Assembly: GCA_022792395.1 (NCBI GenBank)
Contig: JAAWAX010000044.1
Coordinates: 1-41,625, forward strand
Length of the DNA stretch: 41,625 nucleotides
Direction of reading: 5' to 3'
DNA from: Clostridia bacterium
GTDB taxonomy: Bacteria > Bacillota > Clostridia > TANB77 > CAG-508
Both the position numbers and the translations under genes were made by a program. Positions 18,003 through 26,808 of this stretch are shown piece by piece. The first letter of the stretch is position 1, and each line of letters opens with the position of its first letter. Under the pieces are notes generated by a model. It saw only the letters and a program-made list of their open reading frames with translations. It had not been told where the DNA came from and did not search any database.

Positions 18003-19821
18003 TGTAATTTCAGTAAATACTTCCACTTTAATATTGTTGCTGATACCTCTTTTATTTACTATTTTTATGGCAATTTCTTTATTACATGTAAAGAAAAAAA
18101 ATCAACTACATAAAATATTTATCATTGTATTTACTTTGTTAGGTTTATGGTTTATTGGATTAATTGCACAAATTATTTTATGTAATAAACTTGATATTGA
18201 CCCTATTTATTTTGAATATTTTATCTATATATCGGCTTGTTTTACACCCGTGGTTATCTTCTTTTTAGCTAAAATATTCACTCACACAAAAATAAACATT
18301 AGGAGATTGGACTTATTATTATTTGTAATTCCAGTCCTTTCTCTTCTTGTATTATGGACAAATGACTATCATCATTTATTTTATAAATATTATAGTGTAT
18401 CTATGGAATATTCAGAATTTGGACCCTATATGTTTGTTCATTCAATCTATTCCTATGCTTTAATGATAATTGCTTGTATTATGCTAATTAAATACTCCAT
18501 TCAAAATTCAGGATTCTTTTCTAAACAATCTATCTTAATTTTTATTGGAGCTTTAACCCCCCTTTTAGTTAATATGGCTGGATATGCTGGAATCGTTAGT
18601 TTAAGTGTATACTCTACCCCCATATCTTTTACCATTGGAATTTTGTGCTTTGCTTTATCTGCTTTTAAGCTACAATTTTTTAATACAACCCCAATTGCTT
18701 TACAAAAAATTGTAGATAGAATTTCAGATGGTTATATTATTGTTAACGAAGATAACCGAATTATAGATTTTAACAAAACCTTTATTACTATGTTAGATAT
18801 ACATTCTAAAATTAGAAACCAAGACTTTTATGAGTTTATAAAAAACAGTCCTCGAGAATCCATAGAAACTTTTGAAATCATAAAAGAGACCTTTCATCAG
18901 ATTAAAGAAAAACCAAATCAAACAATTGTGCTTGACCGATTTGATAAAAATCTAAATAAATATTTTTCTGTTGAAATCTCTGGTATTGTTTCTAATCGAA
19001 ATTTTTTGGGTATTTTGATTTTATTTAAAGATACCACTGAGCATATGCTCGACTTACAAACCATTAGTGACAACCAAGAAACTTTAATGGAAAAAGAACG
19101 TTTAGCATCTTTAGGACAATTAATTGGAGGAATTGCTCATAACTTAAAAACACCAATCATGTCAATTTCTGGTGCAGCTGAAGGTTTAACCGATTTAATT
19201 AAAGAATACGAAACTTCTATTGGGGATTCAGAAGTAACCATAGAAGATCATCATGAAATTGCCAAGGATATGGCAACCTGGATTGCAAAAATCAAAACCC
19301 ATACCGAATATATGTCAGATGTAATTACAGCTGTAAAGGGGCAAGCCGTTACCCTTTCTAATGAAGCAGATATTTCCTTTACAGTTGGAGAACTACTAAA
19401 GAGAGTTAATATTTTGATGAAACATGAGTTAAAAAATGCAATTGTATATTTAAACATAAAAATGCTAACTGATGAAAATGCTATCATTCATGGTGATGTT
19501 AATAGTTTAGTACAAGTTATTAATAATATGATATCTAACTCCATTCAAGCATATAATGGAAAACCAGAACAAAATATTGATTTAATTGTTGAAAAAGAAA
19601 ATAATGATTTAATGATTTCTATTAAAGATTACGGTTCTGGTATGCCAAAGCATGTAAAAGACAAATTATTTAAAGAAATGATTACAACAAAAGGAAAAAA
19701 TGGTACTGGTCTTGGTTTATATATGTCATATTCTACCATTAAAGCTCACTTTAATGGTAATATAACTGTCGAATCAGAAGAAGGATTGGGAACTACTTTC
19801 TGTATTGTTTTACCTTTATAA
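17995..19821 (+). CDS. 7TM-PAS sensor histidine kinase, co-transcribed with the NRPS
   Basis: 608 residues. The ATG at 17995 overlaps the NRPS stop by 8 nt and follows AAAGGTG (17982-17988), so translation is coupled. Residues 1-225 hold about seven membrane helices of the histidine-kinase N-terminal 7TM type. A PAS domain follows (about 235-345). The HisKA domain has the phospho-acceptor His382 in GGIAHNLKTPI. The HATPase domain has N-box NMISNSIQAY, DYGSGMP and GTGLGL. It would autophosphorylate in response to a membrane or small-molecule cue. Co-translation with the NRPS suggests it senses the peptide product or its effect on the cell, but this is inference. The likely partner is the response regulator at 20089. 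Confidence 0.9.
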   Translation: MDNVISVNTSTLILLLIPLLFTIFMAISLLHVKKKNQLHKIFIIVFTLLGLWFIGLIAQIILCNKLDIDPIYFEYFIYISACFTPVVIFFLAKIFTHTKINIRRLDLLLFVIPVLSLLVLWTNDYHHLFYKYYSVSMEYSEFGPYMFVHSIYSYALMIIACIMLIKYSIQNSGFFSKQSILIFIGALTPLLVNMAGYAGIVSLSVYSTPISFTIGILCFALSAFKLQFFNTTPIALQKIVDRISDGYIIVNEDNRIIDFNKTFITMLDIHSKIRNQDFYEFIKNSPRESIETFEIIKETFHQIKEKPNQTIVLDRFDKNLNKYFSVEISGIVSNRNFLGILILFKDTTEHMLDLQTISDNQETLMEKERLASLGQLIGGIAHNLKTPIMSISGAAEGLTDLIKEYETSIGDSEVTIEDHHEIAKDMATWIAKIKTHTEYMSDVITAVKGQAVTLSNEADISFTVGELLKRVNILMKHELKNAIVYLNIKMLTDENAIIHGDVNSLVQVINNMISNSIQAYNGKPEQNIDLIVEKENNDLMISIKDYGSGMPKHVKDKLFKEMITTKGKNGTGLGLYMSYSTIKAHFNGNITVESEEGLGTTFCIVLPL

Positions 19822-19833
19822 TATTTGTATTAA

Positions 19834-19952
19834 AAAGTTTATTATATTTTTTCTTTGTAACTCCCAACATTGCACACTCTGTAATTACATAACAGGCTGT
19901 AAGTTTGTTGGTCCACCCGAATTATTACTGCATAAAAAATATAATAAACTTT
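19834..19952 (-). repeat. 119-bp structured repeat element, copy 1 (reverse orientation)
   Basis: Bounded by perfect 19-bp inverted termini (AAAGTTTATTATATTTTTT and its complement). Its reverse complement aligns along its full length with 30093-30211, also 119 bp. Conserved blocks are ATTCGGG-x-GGACC, ACAG-x-CTGTTAT, TAATTACAGA and TTGGGAGT. It occupies about half of the gap between the kinase and the response regulator. Confidence 0.85.
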
Positions 19953-20007
19953 AAAAATAGAGAGTAAGATAAAATAAATCGTTCATAAAATCAGTAAAAT
20001 TTTGTAA

Positions 20008-20063
20008 AAAACTCTTGCTTTTTCCACATTTTATTAATATAATGTGGAAAAAGTAAGAGTTTT
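20008..20063 (+). promoter_or_regulatory. Long hairpin in the leader of the HD-GYP gene
   Basis: A 23-bp stem with a single G-U pair (CTCTTGCTTTTTCCACATT with AATGTGGAAAAAGTAAGAG) and a 10-base AT loop, ending 25 bp before the start codon. It could be an attenuator or terminator of the upstream operon with read-through, or an RNase III site. Confidence 0.6.
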
Positions 20064-20088
20064 CGCATGTTGGGAAGGAATGAGATGA

Positions 20089-21129
20089 ATGAGAAAAGGA
20101 TTACAAAATTTAGAAAATAATGAAAACAGAAACTATAAAATCATAGCAGTTGATGATGAAGAAGGAATTATTGATTCTTTATCTATCTTTTTAAAAAGGT
20201 CTGGTTATGAATTTACTGGTGTAACCAATCCTCAAGAAGCAATTGAAAAAGTCAAAACAGAACATTTTGACTTAATGATTTTGGACTTTATTATGACTCC
20301 TTTTCATGGAGATCAAGTAGTAGAAGAAATTAGAAAATTTAATAAAGAATTATACATTTTATTATTAACAGGTCATAAAGATTTAGCCCCTCCATTGGAA
20401 ACCATCAGAAGACTTGATATTCAAGGATATTGTGAAAAAAGTGATAAATTTGATCAATTATTACTGCTAATCGAATCTGGCATTAAATCAATTGCTCAAA
20501 TGAACGAAATTAAGAAAATAAATGAGCAATTAGAGAAATCTTATTTAGAAAGTATTGAAACCTTAAGGTATACCGTAGAAGCAAAAGATTCTTATACAAG
20601 AGGGCATTCTGATAGAGTTTCTGCTTATTCTGTTTTAATTGGTAAAAAATTAAATTTGTCAGAAGATAAACTAAAAACCTTACAAATCGGTGGATTGTTT
20701 CATGATATTGGAAAAATCGGTGTTCCAGATAGTATTTTATTAAAGGAAGGTAAATTGACCGATGATGAATATTCTGAAATAAAAAATCACCCATCGATTG
20801 GTGCTCATATTTTATCTACAGCAAGTATTTTCCAAGATATAATTCCTATTGTTAAACATCATCATGAAAAATACGATGGAAAAGGCTATCCTAGTAGGCT
20901 AAAAGAAGAAGAGATTCCTTATTTGGCTAGAATTACTGCTATCGCTGATAGTTTTGATGCTATGACTTCTAAAAGAACTTATCGTGATTCTTTGCCGTTA
21001 GAGACTGTTATATCAGAATTTGAAAGATGCAAAGGAACGCAATTTGATCCACAACTTACTGATATCTTTTTAGATATTCTAAAAAATCATTTTGATGAAA
21101 TTAAAGCGATTCAAGAAAAGTATAAATAA
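20089..21129 (+). CDS. Response regulator with HD-GYP cyclic-di-GMP phosphodiesterase output
   Basis: 346 residues, ATG 20089 after GGAAGGA. The N-terminal receiver domain (about 15-130) has the acidic pair in VDDEE, the phospho-acceptor Asp66 in LMILDFIM, the TGH switch and the conserved Lys in CEKSDKF. A helical linker (about 135-165) joins the HD-GYP domain: HSDRVSAYS, catalytic His205-Asp206 in LFHDIGK, IKNHPSIGAHIL, and the signature HHHEKYDGKGYP (about 257-268). HD-GYP proteins hydrolyse cyclic-di-GMP or related dinucleotides. It follows the kinase on the same strand and is the natural phosphotransfer partner, so the NRPS-linked kinase probably controls second-messenger level rather than transcription. 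Confidence 0.92.
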   Translation: MRKGLQNLENNENRNYKIIAVDDEEGIIDSLSIFLKRSGYEFTGVTNPQEAIEKVKTEHFDLMILDFIMTPFHGDQVVEEIRKFNKELYILLLTGHKDLAPPLETIRRLDIQGYCEKSDKFDQLLLLIESGIKSIAQMNEIKKINEQLEKSYLESIETLRYTVEAKDSYTRGHSDRVSAYSVLIGKKLNLSEDKLKTLQIGGLFHDIGKIGVPDSILLKEGKLTDDEYSEIKNHPSIGAHILSTASIFQDIIPIVKHHHEKYDGKGYPSRLKEEEIPYLARITAIADSFDAMTSKRTYRDSLPLETVISEFERCKGTQFDPQLTDIFLDILKNHFDEIKAIQEKYK

Positions 21130-21175
21130 AAGATAAAGTTGCCATTAATTCATAAAAAATGGCAACTTTATCTTA
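21130..21175 (+). terminator. Terminator after the HD-GYP gene
   Basis: AAGATAAAGTTGCCATT and AATGGCAACTTTATCTT arms around an AT loop, directly after the stop. Confidence 0.75.
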
Positions 21176-21223
21176 TTAGAATTTTTCGTTGCCTTCTATA
21201 TGATGGCAACCACATCGCATAAA

Positions 21224-21547
21224 TTATTCTTCAGAAAATACTTTATCCAGTTCTCCTGCTTCTTTTAAAATGATTTCTCTTACTTTTTCTTCTGCCTTTC
21301 CTGGTGCTTCTTTCGCTGATTCATTTAGCTCCTCAATAGTATAATGCCTCTTTGCTTGCACCGCCTGCCTTCCTTTCTCTTTTATTCCTTTTACTAAAGA
21401 GTCACTCCACTCCTTCATCACATTTTGAGGTATGTAGGGCTTTTGGAGCTTTACATTTACTACAACGACTCCTAATGTTACCTCCTGTTCCCGAACTTCA
21501 AATGAATAAATTCCTTTGCCTTCCTGGTTCCGAAAAATAAGTTTCAT
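21224..21547 (-). CDS. Hypothetical protein, compositionally foreign (107 aa)
   Basis: Not recognised. Starts at 21547 after AGGAGGAGAAAGTA. Soluble, charged, with a beta-like N-terminus (KGIYSFEVREQEVTLGVVVV) and a helical, Glu/Lys-rich C-terminus. It contains two in-frame CGG codons (21491-21493 and 21530-21532) and several AGG and GGC codons, unlike the AT-rich genes on both sides. It stands alone, with a short GTTGCC/GGCAAC hairpin (21190-21212) downstream as a probable terminator. It resembles the other orphan cassettes of the window in composition and layout. The function is unknown. Confidence 0.65.
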   Translation of the reverse strand: MKLIFRNQEGKGIYSFEVREQEVTLGVVVVNVKLQKPYIPQNVMKEWSDSLVKGIKEKGRQAVQAKRHYTIEELNESAKEAPGKAEEKVREIILKEAGELDKVFSEE

Positions 21548-21639
21548 TACTTTCTCCTCCTACTTATCTATTTAGATTTTATTTATTCTTTTTTATATTA
21601 ACATAATTTTTTAAAAAAGTCAATTTTTGAATTAAAAAC

Positions 21640-21702
21640 TATTGAAAATAGTTTTTTACACATTTTAAATCAATTAGAAACACATCTTCAAAATGTGTTT
21701 CC
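21640..21702. terminator. Two hairpins in the gap downstream of tex
   Basis: AAAACTATT/AATAGTTTT (about 21641-21664) and GAAACACAT/ATGTGTTTC (21677-21701). They lie between the foreign 107-aa gene and the end of tex and can terminate tex on the minus strand. Nothing else is visible in this 271-bp gap. Confidence 0.5.
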
Positions 21703-21818
21703 CATACGCTAACTTTCTATCCATATTTTTATTCTATCAAAAGCCTATATTTTGTACTATCATTATTTACAACCTTATTCCATTTAAAATATCAAAAAGA
21801 ATCCATTTACAGTTGCCC

Positions 21819-24004
21819 CTAAACTTTCATAGAAAGTCCTACTTTTTGTCTTTCTTGGTCTATCTTAATTACTTTAACCTTTACCACATCTCCAACCGAT
21901 ACTACTTCTGAAGGATTTCTAATAAATTTATCACTCATTTCAGATATATGTACTAATCCATCATGTTTTACTCCAATGTCGACAAATGCTCCAAAGTCAA
22001 TTACATTTCTTACTGTTCCCGTTAGTACCATCCCTTCTTTTAAATCTTCTAATTTTAAAACATCACTTCTTAAAATTGGTTTTGGCATATCTTCACGTGG
22101 ATCTCTTCCTGGTTTGGATAATTCTTCTATAATATCAGATAATGTCATCTCTCCTAAATCTAATTCTTTTGCTACGGTTTTTACATTAACACTCTTTAAT
22201 TTCTTTCTTAAATCTTCTAGTTTCTCTTTATCTTTTAAATCTTTTTTGTCAAATCCTAAATTAGCTAATAATTTTTCAGTTACCTCATAACTTTCTGGGT
22301 GAACGGCTGTAATTTCTAATGGATTATCTCCATCTAAAATTCTTAAGAAACCTGCACATTGTTCAAAAGCTACTTTTCCGAAGTTTTGGTACTTTTAATA
22401 ACTGTTTTCTATTTTTTAATTTTCCATTTTCATCTCTGTATTTTACAATATTTTTAGCTATTGTATTGTTAATCCCTGAAACATAAGATAATAAAGATGG
22501 TGTGGCTGTATTAACATCTACTCCAACCTTATTAACACTATCTTCTACTACACCTGTTAAACTCTCTGCTAATCTTTTTTGATTCACATCATGTTGATAT
22601 TGCCCTACACCAATTGCTTTTGGATCTATTTTTACCAGCTCTGCTAATGGGTCTTGTAATCTTCTAGCAATGGATATTGCTCCTCTTATTGATACATTAA
22701 TGTCTGGATACTCTTCCGTTGCTAGTTTAGAAGCTGAATAAACAGAAGCCCCCGCTTCACTTACAATTACATAGTGTACAGGTCTTGATGCTCCTTTTAT
22801 CATATCTGCCACAAACATTTCAGATTCTCTAGATGCTGTACCATTTCCAATAGCAATCATATCAATCTTATCTTTCTCAATTAATTTTAAAAGTTCCTTC
22901 TTTGCTCCTTCTACATCATTTTGTGGTTCCGTTGGATATACCGTTGTATAATCTAACACTTTTCCTGTTTCATCAATAACTGCTATTTTACAACCTGTTC
23001 GATAGGCTGGGTCGAATCCCATAACGGTTTTTCCTTTAATTGGTGCTCCTAATAATAATTGTTTGGAATTTTGACCAAATACTTTGATAGCTTTTTCTTC
23101 TGCTTTTTCTGTTAAGTCACTTCTAATTTCCCTTTCAATAGAAGGCTCAATTAATCTTTTATAACTATCTAAAATCGTTTCCTTTAACATTTCTGTAAAT
23201 TGTGTATTTCCTTTTATCACATCTTTTTCTATATAAGCTAGGATTTTTTCTTCTGGTTTCCCGAATTTTTACCTTTAAAAATTCTTCTTTTTCTCCACGA
23301 TTAATCGCTAAAATTCTATGACTTGGAATATACTTAATGGCTTCATTATATTCATAGTACATTTCATAATTTGACTTTTCTTCTTCCTTTGCTGCTTTTG
23401 TTTCGATTAATGCTTCTCGAAACAAAAGTCTTTTTATTTCTTTTCTATATTTAGCATTATCAGAAATGTCTTCTGCAATAATATCTAGTGCACCTTGAAT
23501 AGCCTCTTCTTCATTATTTACTACTTTATCTTTATTTTTTCTATCTTCTTCTGATAATTGATTAACATTAATATATTCTTTTGCCATTTCTTTAATTGGC
23601 TTTGTTTCTTTCTGCTCTATGATGATTTGAGCTAAAGGCTCTAATCCTTTTGCTTTTGCTACCGTAGCTCTCGTTTTCTTTTTTTGCTTATACGGTCTAT
23701 AAATATCCTCTACTTCTGCCAATGTTTTCGCAATTGCTACTGCTTGTAAAATTTCATCCGTTAACTTTCCTTGCTCATCAATAGATTTTATAACTTCTTC
23801 TTTTCTTTGTTCTAAATTTCTTAAGTAATTTAGTCTTTCTCCTAAATCTCTTAAAACCTCATCAGAAAGTCCACCAGTTACCTCTTTACGATATCTTGCA
23901 ATAAAGGGAATGGTATTTCCTTCATCAATTAATTTTACTGTATTTTCTACTTGTGATGATTTAATATTTAATTCTTCCGCAATTGTTTTAATAATTTTAT
24001 CCAT
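21819..24004 (-). CDS. tex: Tex family transcription accessory protein, requires two +1 frameshifts at CGG codons
   Basis: Joined across two single-base skips (at 23263 and 22380), this gives about 727 residues, the normal Tex length. The ATG at 24004 follows GAAAGGAAT. Domain order: N-terminal helical region, YqgF RNase H-like domain (VMGFDPAYRTGCKIAV), helix-hairpin-helix (LLSYVSGIN, then KVPKLGKVAFEQCAG), and a C-terminal S1 domain (GTVRNVIDFGAFVDIGVKHDG). Tex is a conserved cytoplasmic RNA/DNA-binding protein linked to transcription fidelity. At the first site ATT-CGG-GAA becomes ATT-GGG-AAA (KIGKPEEKI). At the second CTT-CGG-AAA becomes CTT-GGA-AAA, restoring the conserved Leu-Gly of the HhH motif. 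All domains are otherwise intact. Confidence 0.85.
22378..22380 (-). other. In-frame CGG, second +1 frameshift site in tex
   Basis: Context CCA-AAA-CTT-CGG-AAA-AGT. The +1 frame reads CTT-GGA-AAA-GTA-GCT (LGKVA), the family consensus. The zero frame stops five codons after the CGG. Confidence 0.85.
23261..23263 (-). other. In-frame CGG, first +1 frameshift site in tex
   Basis: Context GTA-AAA-ATT-CGG-GAA-ACC. The +1 frame reads ATT-GGG-AAA-CCA-GAA (IGKPE), continuing the Tex sequence. Confidence 0.85.
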
Positions 24005-24045
24005 TGTTTTTATTCCTTTCATTCTGATGTTTTTCAAAATCATAA

Positions 24046-24517
24046 TTAATATTCTAAAGAATCATCTTCTTCTATCCAGTTTTGTACTTGCTCGATTCGA
24101 TATTCTGTTTTGGTATCTCTCATAACCACTTCTTTAATTCCGGCTATTAATTAGCATTCTTTTACAAAATGTACATGGCCAATTATCTGTTACATATTCA
24201 TCATTTCTCTTATTAATTCCTACCATATATAAGGTTGCCCCTATCATGTCTTTCCTTGCCGCACTAATCATAGCATTCTGTTCACTATGTACTGACCTAC
24301 ATTTATCATAGCCTTTACCACTTGGCATATCACTTTTAATGCAATAGCCTAAATCTAAACAATTTTTCCTACCACGTGGTGCACCAGAATATCCAGTTGA
24401 TATGATTTCATCATTTTTTACAATGATACTTCCATAGTTATTTCGTAAGCATGTTCCTCTTTCCGCTACCGTTTCTGCTATATTTAAATAATAATTAATT
24501 TTATCGACTCTTGCCAT
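24046..24517 (-). CDS. Deoxycytidylate deaminase (ComEB-like), requires +1 frameshift at a CGG codon
   Basis: 156 residues when one base is skipped at 24142. The start is the ATG at 24517 (MARVDK) behind AAAGGGATGA. Zinc-binding and catalytic motifs are complete: HSEQNAM (His and Glu) and PCTFC (two Cys), as in dCMP deaminases, which make dUMP for thymidylate synthesis. The zero frame reads LINS, then CGG-AAT-TAA and stops. Skipping C gives LINSGIKEVVMRDTKTEYR and a further 20-odd residues to a TAA at 24046, restoring the family's conserved C-terminal strand and helix. It lies 41 bp upstream of tex and about 100 bp downstream of the ABC-F gene, on the same strand. Confidence 0.82.
24140..24142 (-). 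other. In-frame CGG, +1 frameshift site in the deaminase gene
   Basis: Context ATT-AAT-AGC-CGG-AAT-TAA. The +1 frame reads AGC-GGA-ATT-AAA-GAA (SGIKE). Confidence 0.82.
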
Positions 24518-24567
24518 ATTTACTATCATCCCTTTCCTAAAGCTCACATTTAATTAGAAAAGAATTT

Positions 24568-24602
24568 GATATTTGGCATCGAAATTTGACAATGCCAAAT
24601 AC
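24568..24602 (-). terminator. Terminator of the ABC-F gene
   Basis: TATTTGGCAT and ATGCCAAATA arms, immediately beyond the ABC-F stop on the minus strand. Confidence 0.6.
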
Positions 24603-24616
24603 CAATTATTTTTCAA

Positions 24617-26200
24617 CTATTCTACTCCTAAATATTCGTTGTAAGTAACTTCTCTATCGATAATTTGTCCATTTTCTTTGATGTCAATCACTCGATTTGC
24701 TACGGTTTGCGTTAATTCGTGGTCATGTGAAGTAAATAAGATGTTACCAACAAATTTTTTCATCCCTTCATTTACAGATGTAATACTTTCCATATCTAAA
24801 TGATTGGTTGGTTCATCAAAGATTAAGAAATTAGCTCCTGATAGCATAATTTTTGATAAAACACATCTTACTTTTTCTCCTCCAGATAGTACTTTTACTT
24901 CTTTTAAAGCTTCATCTCCAGAAAATAACATCCTTCCTAAAAAGCTTCTTACATAAGTTTCATCTGGATCTTTTGAATATTTTCTTAACCATTCTGTTAC
25001 ATTTTCATTGGTATCGAATAAATAATTATTATCTTTTGGAAAATAATTTTGTGTAATCGTTGTTCCCCATACTAATTCCCCTTCATCTGGTTCTAATTCC
25101 CCACTAATTATTTGGAACAATATGGTTTTAGCATTCTCATTGTCTGCTAAAAAGGCTATTTTATCTCCTTGTTTTACATCAAAAGATATTTTATCTAATA
25201 CTTTTACGCCATCTACTGTTTTTGATATATTTTTCACTTGTAAAATTTCTTTTCCTGGTTCTCTATCTGGCTTAAAGTCTACATACGGATATTTTCTATT
25301 AGATGGTTTAATCTCATCTAATTCTATTTTTTCTAAAGTCTTCTTTCTTGAAGTTGCTTGTTTCGATTTAGAAGCATTGGCACTAAATCTTGCTATGAAG
25401 TCTTGTAATTCTTTTATTTTTTCTTCTTTTTTCTTGTTTTGTTCTCTAGCTTGTTTTAAAGCTAACTGGCTTGATTCATACCAAAAGTCATAGTTTCCTG
25501 GATATACTTTAATTTTCCCAAAGTCTACATCCGCAATATGTGTACATACTTTGTTTAAAAAATATCTATCATGTGATACAACAATGACTGTATTTTCGAA
25601 ATCCATTAAAAAGTCTTGTAACCAATTGATACTTTTTAAGTCTAAATCGTTCGTAGGCTCATCTAATAATAAAACATCTGGATTTCCAAATAAACTTTGT
25701 GCTAACAATACTTTTACTTTGTCTTTGGCTTCTATTTCTTTCATCAATTTATAGTGATTTTCTGGTACAATTCCTAAATCGTTTAATAGAATAGAAGCAT
25801 CTGATTCTGCATTCCATCCATCTAATTCTGCAAATCTTTCTTCTAGTTTTGCTGCTTTCATTCCATCTTCTTCCGAAAAATCTGGTTTCGCATATATTTC
25901 ATCCTTTTCTTTCATGATGTCATATAATTCTTTATTTCCCATTATTACTGTGTCTATTACAGAATATTCTTCATAAGCAAAGTGATCTTGTTTTAGCATA
26001 GATAGTCTTTCTCCTTTGTCTATACTAACATCTCCTTTGCTTGGTTCTATCTCTCCTGATAAAACTTTTAAAAATGTTGATTTTCCAGCTCCATTGGCTC
26101 CTATTATTCCATAACAGTTTCCTTTTCCAAATCGTATGTTTACTTCTTCAAATAATACTCTCTTTCCAAATCTTACTGTTACATTGTTTGCACTTAACAT
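24617..26200 (-). CDS. ABC-F family ATP-binding protein (YkpA/YbiT-like)
   Basis: 527 residues. The ATG at 26200 (MLSANN) lies behind AGAAAGGATGA; the upstream MRKDDYI frame has no binding site. Two ABC cassettes without membrane helices: Walker A GANGAGKST, Walker B with DEPTNDLD and switch SHDRYFLN in the first; a modified P-loop region (LADNENAKTIL), signature LSGGEKVR and DEPTNHLD in the second. The linker (about 245-300) is charged and helical, as in ABC-F proteins that bind the ribosomal E site. These proteins modulate translation or resist stalling. The second Walker A departs from consensus, a known feature of the YbiT group. Its presence beside genes that need +1 frameshifting is suggestive but may be chance. 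Confidence 0.88.
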   Translation of the reverse strand: MLSANNVTVRFGKRVLFEEVNIRFGKGNCYGIIGANGAGKSTFLKVLSGEIEPSKGDVSIDKGERLSMLKQDHFAYEEYSVIDTVIMGNKELYDIMKEKDEIYAKPDFSEEDGMKAAKLEERFAELDGWNAESDASILLNDLGIVPENHYKLMKEIEAKDKVKVLLAQSLFGNPDVLLLDEPTNDLDLKSINWLQDFLMDFENTVIVVSHDRYFLNKVCTHIADVDFGKIKVYPGNYDFWYESSQLALKQAREQNKKKEEKIKELQDFIARFSANASKSKQATSRKKTLEKIELDEIKPSNRKYPYVDFKPDREPGKEILQVKNISKTVDGVKVLDKISFDVKQGDKIAFLADNENAKTILFQIISGELEPDEGELVWGTTITQNYFPKDNNYLFDTNENVTEWLRKYSKDPDETYVRSFLGRMLFSGDEALKEVKVLSGGEKVRCVLSKIMLSGANFLIFDEPTNHLDMESITSVNEGMKKFVGNILFTSHDHELTQTVANRVIDIKENGQIIDREVTYNEYLGVE

Positions 26201-26313
26201 GATATAATCATCCTTTCTCACGATACAAATCTACTTGACTTCGTTATTATACAACATTTACCATCTCTTTTCAAGTAAAATTCCATTTGTCGTGTATCCT
26301 ATTTTAGGAAACA

Positions 26314-26354
26314 CTAAAAAACACTTTTTAAGCAATTACCTAAAAAGTGTTTTC
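26314..26354. terminator. Bidirectional terminator
   Basis: AAAACACTTTTTA and TAAAAAGTGTTTT arms. It lies between the ABC-F promoter and the DUF378 gene and can end the DUF378 transcript. Confidence 0.65.
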
Positions 26355-26403
26355 TCTATTTTTTCAACTAAAGTTTTAATTAACAATTCCTACTAATTTA
26401 GGG

Positions 26404-26592
26404 TTAATCATCAAATAATAGTTTAATTCCCCAAATTCCAGAAACACCAACTAATCCATATATAATCCTTGCAATGATTGTCATGTTTCCAAAAATAGCT
26501 TCCACTAAATTAAAATTAAAAATTCCTATTAATCCCCAGTTGATAGCCCCAATGATAATTAATACTAAAGCGATTTTATCAATTACTTTCAT
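26404..26592 (-). CDS. DUF378 family small membrane protein
   Basis: 62 residues. Start at 26592 behind AAAGGAGGAAAACC. Two membrane helices (about 5-27 and 37-58) with the family pattern IGAINWGLIGIFNFNLVEAIFG and GVSGIWGI. DUF378 proteins are short, widespread in Firmicutes and of unknown function. Monocistronic, divergent from the capA-like gene. Confidence 0.85.
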   Translation of the reverse strand: MKVIDKIALVLIIIGAINWGLIGIFNFNLVEAIFGNMTIIARIIYGLVGVSGIWGIKLLFDD

Positions 26593-26721
26593 GGTTTTCC
26601 TCCTTTATCTTTACTATATAAAAATATTCATTTTCATTAGTATATGTTTTTTGTCGAAATTTATGCATTTTCTTGAATTTTTTTATTTTTTGTGATAATT
26701 TGTCATTAAAGTAAATCAAAA

Positions 26722-26788
26722 ACTTCCCCACTGGTTCCGGGTTTCTTTGGGGATAATTTCCCCAAAGAAACCCGGAACCAGTGGGGAA
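26722..26788. repeat. Palindromic hairpin family, copy C
   Basis: A perfect 29-bp stem (26724-26752 with 26760-26788) around a 7-base ATAATTT loop. The arm starts TTCCCCACTGGTTCCGGGTT. Unlike copies A and B it lies between two divergent genes, 20 bp upstream of the capA-like start, so a simple terminator role does not fit. Confidence 0.85.
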
Positions 26789-26808
26789 ATTAAGAAAGGA
26801 ATTTTAGT

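Noticed and set aside
9227..24517. Treating htrA, tex and the deaminase as ordinary pseudogenes
   Set aside because: Each break is a single extra base at the same codon, with intact motifs on both sides and normal total length. Unrelated decay would give varied lesions.
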